10,390 bases of DNA from an uncultured Collinsella sp. GTDB taxonomy: Bacteria; Actinomycetota; Coriobacteriia; Coriobacteriales; Coriobacteriaceae. The stretch's first letter is position 1. The number at the start of each line of letters is the position of its first letter. The DNA is taken from NCBI GenBank assembly GCA_959026535.1, contig CAUFMB010000063.1:1-10390 (forward strand), read 5' to 3'. The notes below the pieces were generated by a model. The model saw only the letters and a list, made by a program, of their open reading frames with translations. It had not been told where the DNA came from and made no database searches. A program made the position numbers and the translations under genes. Below, one piece after another: positions 5,407 to 10,390 of the stretch.

Positions 5407-6762
5407 ATGTTCTGTTCGCAGTGTGGCGCCCCCATGGGCGATAACGACAAGTTCTGCGGCGCGTGTGGCGCTCCTAATGCCGGTGCTGCAACCTCTGCTC
5501 CTCAGGGGCAGTCTCAACCTCAGCAGTTTGTTCCTCAGCCTAACGTGAACGTGCCCAAGGGCTGTGTAGCTCAGGCGTTTGAAGACATGACCAAGACGCC
5601 GGGCGTGCTGCAGCGCGTGTGCCAGATTGCCTTTTTGCCGGCGCTCATCTGTGTCGTGTCGGTGCTCGTGCTCTTCATTCCCGTTATCGGCGGTATCGCG
5701 GCTGCCTTCGGCTTTTTGGCTGCCTGTGTGGCAAGCGCGTGCGGTTCTGGCTTTGGCATCGAATGGGGTCGCGACCTGTCGCTCAAGGTCGATGACGGCA
5801 TGGATCGTCCGTTGATGCGTTCCACGTCGTTTGGCCTTGGCGTCTTTTCGGGCGTTATTTCGAGCGTGCTCAAGGTTATCGCGGCTATTCCCGTTATTGG
5901 TGTAGCGCTTTCGCTGGTGGAGAGCGTGGTAATTGGTGCCGCGGGTGCGTACTCTTATTGCGGCTCCTATGCGCTTGAGGCCGCTCTGTTTGGCTCGCTG
6001 GGCCTGTTTGTTCTGGCTATGATTGCCACGGCGGTCCTGGGTGTCTTCTTTACTATGTTCGCCGACATCGCCGTGATGCACTTTGCGGTGACCGGTCGCG
6101 TCGAGAGCGCGTTTTCGCTCGATAAGGTCTGGGCGGCCTTTAAGAACAATAAGACCAAGCTGTTCTGCGCATCGTTCCTTCCCGAGTTTTTGACGGGTCT
6201 GGTCGCCAACGTTATCACATGGATCCTGACGCTCGTCTTTGGCACCATTGCCTCTGTCGGTATGTATAGCTACTACTACCGTCCTACGGCTATTGAGGCG
6301 CTTGTTACCGGCGGTGGCATTACGCTCGTATTGTTCTTGGTGCTGACGGCGTTTGTCACGGTATTCCTCACGGTCTTTGGCAACATGCTCAAGCATCGTG
6401 CCGTTGGCTATTGGGTTGCACGCTATGCAAGCGAATGGGCCGATGAGGATAAGGACGACGTTCTGACTTTTGTGCTGCCGTTTGAGAAGAAGTCTGCTCC
6501 GGCTGGTTTTAGCGCCGACGCAGCGCCCGTATCCGATTCCGCTGCGGCGCCCGAGTCCGAGCCCGCGCCTGAGCCCGGGCCTGGGCCCGGGCCTGAGCCC
6601 GAGCCCGTGCCTGAGCCCGAGCCCGTGCCTGAGCCCGAGCCCGCGCCCATGCCGGAACCGGAGCCCGAGCCTGCGCCTGAGCCCGAGCCTGCGCCTGAGC
6701 CCGAGCCTGCGCCTGAGCCCGAGCCTGCGCCAAGCTCCGACGAGGACCCGCAGGACGAGTAA
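5407..6762 (+). CDS. Zinc-ribbon, DUF4013-like polytopic membrane protein with a Pro-Glu repeat tail
   Basis: A 451-residue protein with three parts. Residues 1-23 are a short zinc ribbon (MFCSQCGAPMGDNDKFCGACG) with ligands C3, C6, C17 and C20. A polar Gln/Pro linker (24-55) leads to a membrane domain with hydrophobic segments at about 72-92, 94-112, 143-165, 167-183, 195-228, 264-286 and 303-326. The stretch DIAVMHFAVTGRVESAFSLDKVWAAFKNNKTKLF (220-253) resembles DUF4013 proteins. Residues 383-442 are almost only Pro, Glu, Ala, Gly and Val in hexapeptide units EPEPVP/EPEPAP, ending SSDEDPQDE. Bacterial zinc-ribbon membrane proteins of this kind have no established activity; I assign none. 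An N-terminal zinc ribbon usually lies in the cytoplasm; the tail's side is uncertain. The gene stands alone, with a terminator downstream and a convergent neighbour. Domain order clear, function unknown. Confidence 0.8.
   Translation: MFCSQCGAPMGDNDKFCGACGAPNAGAATSAPQGQSQPQQFVPQPNVNVPKGCVAQAFEDMTKTPGVLQRVCQIAFLPALICVVSVLVLFIPVIGGIAAAFGFLAACVASACGSGFGIEWGRDLSLKVDDGMDRPLMRSTSFGLGVFSGVISSVLKVIAAIPVIGVALSLVESVVIGAAGAYSYCGSYALEAALFGSLGLFVLAMIATAVLGVFFTMFADIAVMHFAVTGRVESAFSLDKVWAAFKNNKTKLFCASFLPEFLTGLVANVITWILTLVFGTIASVGMYSYYYRPTAIEALVTGGGITLVLFLVLTAFVTVFLTVFGNMLKHRAVGYWVARYASEWADEDKDDVLTFVLPFEKKSAPAGFSADAAPVSDSAAAPESEPAPEPGPGPGPEPEPVPEPEPVPEPEPAPMPEPEPEPAPEPEPAPEPEPAPEPEPAPSSDEDPQDE
6595..6732 (+). 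repeat. 18-bp coding tandem repeat encoding EPEPAP/EPEPVP
   Basis: Three 18-bp units lie at 6595-6648 (the third slightly diverged). A 12-bp interruption encodes MPEP (6649-6660). Four nearly identical units follow at 6661-6732, of the form GAGCCCGAGCCTGCGCCT, the last differing at its final base. The near-identity, including at third codon positions, points to recent expansion or slippage; copy number probably varies between strains. Confidence 0.9.
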
Positions 6763-6820
6763 CCCTGCCACCTGCCATTTGGGGACGGGGTAGAAACGGT
6801 AGAAATAGCGCTTGACAAAT

Positions 6821-6858
6821 AAGCGGGGGCGGACGTGCCGAAGCGTCCGCCCCCGCTT
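6821..6858. terminator. Bidirectional terminator between convergent genes
   Basis: AAGCGGGGGCGGACG (6821-6835) and CGTCCGCCCCCGCTT (6844-6858) form a perfect 15-bp GC-rich stem with an 8-nt loop. It lies between the stop of the zinc-ribbon gene (6762, plus) and the stop of the M20 gene (6903, minus). On the minus strand ATTTGT follows the stem, giving a partial T-tract; on the plus strand only TTTGAT follows. It probably serves both genes. Confidence 0.75.
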
Positions 6859-6902
6859 TGATATCGCGATGCGGCTATGACTGCGAGATGGTCGTGGATC
6901 GA

Positions 6903-8366
6903 CTACTCGTCGTGCTTCTCCTCGCGGCGAGCGGCGGCACGTGCATCATGGATGCCCTTGATGGCGGCATGGCGGGCGGTGCGGGCGTCGTGCACGGCGT
7001 CGCGGGCCTCGGCGGCCGTTGCCTTGGCAGAGCGCAGCTTGGCTGCCAGGTCGGGATTGGTCTCGGCAACCGCGGCGATCGTGGGGCCGTCGAGCTCTTC
7101 TTGCGTGGGCTCGGCCAAAAAGTCGATGGCATACTGAGCGGCTACCATGGAGCCCTTGGCGAGCACGCTCTCGTCGATCTTATAGAAGCAGGAGTGCTGG
7201 GCATAGGTGGCGCCGATCTGGGGGTTGCGCGTGCCTACAAAGGCGAGCACGCCCGGTACGCGGCGCAGGTACTCCGAGAAGTCCTCGCCCGAAAGCGTGC
7301 CGCGGTAATGGCCCTCGCCCGCGGGACCCAGGCACTTGAGCACAGCTTGGCGGCAGCGCTCGCTCGAGGCGGCATCGTTTTCGACCTTGTAGTTGGCGAT
7401 GGTGTAGTCGGTGAGCTCGGCCTCGGCGCCCAGAGCAGCCGCGGTGTGCTCCACGATGCGGCGCATAAGCTCGGGCATCTCCTCATGCGTCTTGTCGCCA
7501 TAGGTGCGCACCGTGCCGGCGAGGTACGCCGTGCCGGCGATAACGTTGCGCGCGGTGCCGCCATGCAGCTCGCCGACGGTGATGACGGCAGGTTCGTAGG
7601 GGCTAATCTCGCGCGAGACGATGGTCTGCAGGGCGTTGACGATTTCGGCGGCAACCATAACGGCGTCGTGGCCGCGCTGGGGCATGGCGCCATGGCACGA
7701 GGTGCCGCGGACGTCGATGCGGAACCAGTCGGTGTTTGCCATGCGTGGGCCGGGCTTGCAGCTTACGGTGCCGGCGTCGACCTCGCTCCAGATGTGCGCA
7801 GCGTAGGCGCCGTCGACGCCGTCGAGCACACCCGTGCCGATCATGAGTTTGGCGCCCTGGCCGTTTTCCTCGCTGGGCTGGAAAACGATGCGAATCTCGC
7901 CGTGGATGTCATCGGTCATGTGGCGCAGAATCTGCAGCGTGCCGAGCATCATGGCGATATGGCAGTCGTGACCGCAGGCGTGCATGCAGCCCTCGTTGAC
8001 GCTGGCGAACTCCTCGCCGGTCTGCTCGGTGACAGGCAGGGCGTCGATATCGGCGCGCAGCAGGATACGGCGGCGCGGCGTGCCGTCCTCGCGGTAGGCA
8101 TCCGGCGCGGTACCGCGAAGCGTCGCCACCAGGCCCGTCTTGAGCGGACGCTCGTAGGGGATATTCATGGCGTCGAGCTGGTTGGCGATGTCGGAAGTCG
8201 TGCGCTCCTCGGCAAGGCTCAGCTCCGGGTGCTTATGGAAGTGCCGGCGCTGCTTGATGATATAGGGTTCAAACTCGGCGGCGATATCCTGGATGGCCGC
8301 GGTGACGTCGTCTGCCGCGCGAACCTCGGTTGCCGCCATAATCTGCTGTGCCTTGGTCTTCGTCAT
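6903..8366 (-). CDS. M20D-family metallo-amidohydrolase / peptidase with an extra C-terminal helical tail
   Basis: A 487-residue M20D enzyme (HipO/AbgA/amidohydrolase group), which hydrolyses N-acyl or N-aminoacyl bonds with two metal ions in the cytoplasm. Visible motifs are HFHKHPELS (42-50), LLRADIDALPV (102-112), HACGHD (129-134, ligands C131 and H133), QPSEENGQG (163-171, catalytic/ligand Glu pair E166-E167), AHIW (190-193, H191) and QHSCF (390-394, H391). A lid/dimerisation domain (about 210-325) includes GGTARNVIAG. Substrate unknown; candidates from the family are N-acyl amino acids, hippurate-like compounds or small peptides. The M20 fold ends near residue 418; residues 421-487 add an Ala/Arg/Asp/His-rich helix not usual for the family. 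ATG 8366 has AAGGAG (8377-8382) ten bases upstream. It diverges from the YtcJ gene and converges on the zinc-ribbon gene. Class secure. Confidence 0.92.
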   Translation of the reverse strand: MTKTKAQQIMAATEVRAADDVTAAIQDIAAEFEPYIIKQRRHFHKHPELSLAEERTTSDIANQLDAMNIPYERPLKTGLVATLRGTAPDAYREDGTPRRRILLRADIDALPVTEQTGEEFASVNEGCMHACGHDCHIAMMLGTLQILRHMTDDIHGEIRIVFQPSEENGQGAKLMIGTGVLDGVDGAYAAHIWSEVDAGTVSCKPGPRMANTDWFRIDVRGTSCHGAMPQRGHDAVMVAAEIVNALQTIVSREISPYEPAVITVGELHGGTARNVIAGTAYLAGTVRTYGDKTHEEMPELMRRIVEHTAAALGAEAELTDYTIANYKVENDAASSERCRQAVLKCLGPAGEGHYRGTLSGEDFSEYLRRVPGVLAFVGTRNPQIGATYAQHSCFYKIDESVLAKGSMVAAQYAIDFLAEPTQEELDGPTIAAVAETNPDLAAKLRSAKATAAEARDAVHDARTARHAAIKGIHDARAAARREEKHDE

Positions 8367-8399
8367 GGTCGATTTGCTCCTTGTTGGCTCGATCGCAAA

Positions 8400-8405
8400 A
8401 TCGTA
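8400..8405 (-). promoter_or_regulatory. Possible -10 element of the M20D gene
   Basis: On the minus strand TACGAT matches five of six -10 positions, about 34 bases before the ATG. No strong -35 is present at the right distance, so the call is weak. Confidence 0.25.
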
Positions 8406-8490
8406 CAGGCTCTCTCCAGTATGCCACCTGCCGCTAGGGCTGGTAAAGTTGCCGTTTGCCGCTTGGGGTTTTGTTACAAGGGCGGGGGAG

Positions 8491-8496
8491 TACACT
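8491..8496 (+). promoter_or_regulatory. Possible -10 element of the YtcJ-type gene
   Basis: TACACT matches four of six -10 positions and would start transcription about 32 bases before ATG 8535. The upstream T-rich stretch (8469-8475) is a poor -35. It lies in the 168-bp divergent intergenic region. Confidence 0.22.
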
Positions 8497-8534
8497 CGGG
8501 GGTGTTGAATTTCCTGCCAGAGATGGGGACGCCC

Positions 8535-10172
8535 ATGCAACATATCGATCGGATTATCCGCTCCAAGAACGTCTTTACCGCCCAAGACGGCATCGATACC
8601 GCCCGCGAGCTGGCGATTGCCATTGCAGGCGATCGCATCGTCGCGGTCGGCGCGCCCGATGACGTGATTGCCGCCGCACCTGCCGCCACGCCGGTGGTCG
8701 ATTACGGCGAGCGGTTCATCTGTCCCGGTTTCCATGACGCTCATCTGCACTTCTTCCATACCTCGGTCGGTTCCTCGCCGTATATGCTTATGGATATGGG
8801 CACGTCAGAGGCGGCACTGGTGCAGCATGCGCTCGAGTTTTCCCAGGGCCTGCCCGATGACGCCTGGGTCGTGACCCAGGGCTGGCGCGATTACCGCTGG
8901 GATCCGCCCGAGCACCCTACCAAGGCCTCCCTCGACGCCGCCTTCCCCGATCGCCCCTGTGTTATGTATTCGGGCGATGGACATACCCTGTGGCTCAACA
9001 GCCGCGCACTCGAAGCCCTCGGCGTGACGCGCGACAGCGAGCCTCCGGCGGGTGGAAGTTACGACAAAGACTCAAACGGTGAGCTTACGGGTATCGCCCA
9101 TGAGGCAGCTGCTATGCAGCTGCTGCCGCGCTGCCTGGAGTGGCTGGGCGAGGACCGCATCGCGAGCGCTTACGCCGACCAGATGAAGCGTATGGCCGAG
9201 CAAGGCATCACCTCGATCTGCGATATGTCGCTCATGCCCATGCCGGGCTGCGACTTTATTCGCGACGATGTTTACGACAAGCTGCAAGCCGCCGGCAAGC
9301 TGGGCATTCGCGCCCACCTGTTCCCCACGCTGCTGGATGACCAATCACGCTTGGAAGAACTCCAGACCCGCTACGCGAACAACGCGCTGCTCTCGGCGCC
9401 AGGCTTTAAACAGTTCTTCGACGGCGTGTCGAGCGAGCATACCGCATACCTCACTGAGCCCTATACCAACCCGCGCTTTCCGGGCGACCAGGGTCGTCTG
9501 ACGGTTCCCGTCGAGCGCATGCGCAAGCTGGTTCTGGCGGCAGCCGAGCGTGGGCACGCCGTGCGCATCCACGTTATCGGCGACGGGGCCATCCATGCCG
9601 CACTTGATATCTTTGAGGAGGCGGCAGAGCTCTACGGCTTGCCCCAGCACGGTCATAACACGCTCGAGCATCTGGAGAATCTGCTGCCTCAGGACATCGA
9701 TCGTCTGCGCAAACTCAACGTCATTGCCTCGAGCCAGCCTTGCCACATCACGCTCGACCCGGGTGGCCCGGAGCGTGATCTGGGCTTGGAGCGCAGCCGC
9801 ATCATGTGGCCGTTTGCGACCTATAAGCAGCGCGGCATCCGTCAAGCTTTCGGTACCGATAGCCCCATCACAGCCGTTACCAGCATGAACGTGCTCTACA
9901 CGGCTATCACCCGCCAAGACCCCCGCAGCCACTGGCCCGAGGGCGGTTGGCTGCCGAGCGAGCGTATCGATGCGGCAACGGCTCTGCGCAACTACACCCT
10001 GGGCAGCGCCTATGCAGCGGGCGACGAGCAAAACCTCGGCAGCCTAGAACCCGGCAAATACGCCGACCTGGTAGTCCTGGACCAAAACCCACTCACCATC
10101 GACCCCCAAGAACTCCAAGCCACCAAAGTCCAAGCCACCTACCTGGCAGGCAACCTCATCTTCGAGCGCTAG
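8535..10172 (+). CDS. YtcJ-type amidohydrolase (amidohydrolase family 3)
   Basis: A 545-residue predicted metal-dependent hydrolase of the YtcJ/amidohydrolase_3 group, in which family members include N-substituted formamide deformylase. A beta-rich N-terminal part (1-60) leads into a TIM barrel with PGFHDAHLHF (64-73, metal ligands H70 and H72). It also shows SGDGHTLWLNSRAL (146-159), GITSICDM (224-231), FKQFFDGVSSEHTAYLTEPY (291-310, probable ligand K292), RIHVIGDGA (344-352, H346), LEHLEN (377-382, H379) and AFGTDSPI (438-445, catalytic D442). The end returns to the beta domain (GSLEPGKYADLVVLD). All key residues are present, so it should be active; substrate unknown. ATG 8535 is chosen because homologues start just before the DRIIRSKNVFT strand and GGGGAC lies about six bases upstream. 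ATG 8523 (MGTPMQHI) is a weaker alternative. The frame stays open far upstream, antisense to the M20D gene, but that part is not coding. Confidence 0.92.
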   Translation: MQHIDRIIRSKNVFTAQDGIDTARELAIAIAGDRIVAVGAPDDVIAAAPAATPVVDYGERFICPGFHDAHLHFFHTSVGSSPYMLMDMGTSEAALVQHALEFSQGLPDDAWVVTQGWRDYRWDPPEHPTKASLDAAFPDRPCVMYSGDGHTLWLNSRALEALGVTRDSEPPAGGSYDKDSNGELTGIAHEAAAMQLLPRCLEWLGEDRIASAYADQMKRMAEQGITSICDMSLMPMPGCDFIRDDVYDKLQAAGKLGIRAHLFPTLLDDQSRLEELQTRYANNALLSAPGFKQFFDGVSSEHTAYLTEPYTNPRFPGDQGRLTVPVERMRKLVLAAAERGHAVRIHVIGDGAIHAALDIFEEAAELYGLPQHGHNTLEHLENLLPQDIDRLRKLNVIASSQPCHITLDPGGPERDLGLERSRIMWPFATYKQRGIRQAFGTDSPITAVTSMNVLYTAITRQDPRSHWPEGGWLPSERIDAATALRNYTLGSAYAAGDEQNLGSLEPGKYADLVVLDQNPLTIDPQELQATKVQATYLAGNLIFER

Positions 10173-10192
10173 CCTCACACATCCCACCCATC

Positions 10193-10259
10193 AGTTGCGG
10201 TGAAATAGTTCCTAAATGGCCAGTTAAACGGCCAAAACAAGAACTATTCAACCGCAACT
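10193..10259. repeat. 67-bp imperfect palindrome, possible REP- or MITE-like element
   Basis: AGTTGCGGTGAAATAGTTC (10193-10211) pairs with GAACTATTCAACCGCAACT (10241-10259) at 17 of 19 positions. Near the centre TGGCC (10217-10221) and GGCCA (10230-10234) form a second short stem. It lies 20 bases after the YtcJ stop and immediately before the terminator hairpin. The size and symmetry suggest a dispersed palindromic element, but only this one copy is in the window. It could also be an operator or a transcript-end structure. Confidence 0.5.
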
Positions 10260-10261
10260 TA

Positions 10262-10298
10262 AAAGGGGGCACGTTTCAACAACGTGCCCCCTTTCTTG
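10262..10298 (+). terminator. Strong intrinsic terminator after the YtcJ-type gene
   Basis: AAAGGGGGCACGTT (10262-10275) and AACGTGCCCCCTTT (10281-10294) form a perfect 14-bp stem with a 5-nt loop, followed by CTTG. The A and T flanks are symmetric, so it can work in both directions. Confidence 0.85.
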
Positions 10299-10360
10299 TG
10301 CATCTATCAGCATCGCCATTTTGCTGCACTGACTTTTCTGAAGGCTCTGTTAGACCAGGA

Positions 10361-10389
10361 TTGACATACATGTGTCCCCACGGTGCCAT
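10361..10389 (+). promoter_or_regulatory. Possible promoter facing out of the window
   Basis: A perfect -35 TTGACA (10361-10366) is followed after 17 bases by TGCCAT (10384-10389), which matches only three of six -10 positions. The sequence ends here, so the downstream gene cannot be seen. Confidence 0.2.
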
Positions 10390-10390
10390 A

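Noticed and set aside
5253..5450. Short minus-strand frame of 65 codons across the gap before the zinc-ribbon gene
   Set aside because: Its composition looks less random than most shadow frames, but it overlaps the start of the plus-strand gene, I see no ribosome binding site or known domain, and it is too short to support alone.
6553..6732. Tandem repeats as a possible CRISPR array
   Set aside because: The repeats are 18 bp, directly adjacent without spacers, and keep the reading frame of a protein.
5293..6771. Long minus-strand open frame opposite the zinc-ribbon gene
   Set aside because: The product is dominated by Arg/Leu/Gly repeats, the complement of the Pro-Glu repeat, with no recognisable domain. 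The plus strand has a ribosome binding site, a zinc ribbon and membrane helices.
6812..6817. Perfect TTGACA before the terminator hairpin
   Set aside because: The position of a -10 element falls in the GC-rich stem-loop and has no resemblance to one; no gene follows on that strand.
6858..8534. Long plus-strand open frame leading into the YtcJ-type gene (would give a protein of over 1,100 residues)
   Set aside because: It is antisense to the M20D gene, whose motifs and metal ligands are all intact. The upstream part has no domain and is rich in low-complexity Gly/Ala/Val, as expected for the complement of a GC-rich gene.
8523..8534. ATG 8523 as the start of the YtcJ-type gene
   Set aside because: It lacks a convincing ribosome binding site, while ATG 8535 has GGGGAC at proper spacing. 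The difference is only four residues, so it is not excluded.
4037..10380. Scattered GGGGAC / GTCCCC strings (near 4038, 5326, 6781 and 10375) as one repeat family
   Set aside because: Only six to nine bases are shared and flanks differ, so chance in GC-rich DNA is enough. Noted only because similar strings occur in intergenic repeats of related genomes, which I could not check.

Overview
The window is chromosomal DNA from a high-GC Gram-positive bacterium. The best guess is Coriobacteriia, probably Collinsella or a close relative. This rests on the GC-rich third codon positions, a DUF6020 membrane protein, an AmaP-DUF2273-Asp23 envelope cluster and the YitT, M20D and YtcJ types. The genus is an inference from gene content, not from a marker gene. 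No rRNA, tRNA, CRISPR array, phage gene or transposase gene was seen.

Layout, left to right. Positions 1-1411 hold the 3' part of a DUF6020 membrane protein gene; its reading frame appears to shift near position 50. yebC (1576-2382) follows, closed by a terminator at 2452-2493 that also contains the promoter of the next operon. That operon (2548-4026) encodes an AmaP-like membrane anchor, a DUF2273 two-helix membrane protein and an Asp23/Gls24 protein with a very acidic N-terminus. The genes overlap or sit close together, each with a strong ribosome binding site, and two hairpins close the unit (4025-4119). Next come two apparently separate genes: a YitT-family transporter-like membrane protein (4234-5256) and a zinc-ribbon, DUF4013-like polytopic membrane protein with a Pro-Glu repeat tail (5407-6762). 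A perfect 15-bp hairpin (6821-6858) separates the latter from a convergent minus-strand M20D amidohydrolase gene (6903-8366). Divergent from that gene, across 168 bp, is a YtcJ-type amidohydrolase (8535-10172). The window ends with an imperfect 67-bp palindrome, a strong terminator and a possible promoter facing out of the window.

How the genes work together: the Asp23 cluster is the only clear operon, probably forming an envelope-stress complex at the cytoplasmic face of the membrane. The two divergent amidohydrolases may share a regulatory region and could both act on N-acyl or amide substrates, but their substrates cannot be read from the sequence. The rest look like independent housekeeping or membrane genes.

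No gap between genes exceeds about 220 bases; the longest are 4027-4233 and 10173-10390, and both contain described hairpins and promoter-like sites. I see no convincing new defence or mobile system here. The most useful second-look items are the frame break at the left edge, the terminator/promoter overlap before the AmaP gene, the palindrome at 10193-10259, the Zn-ribbon/Pro-Glu protein and the alanine/arginine-rich tail on the M20 enzyme.
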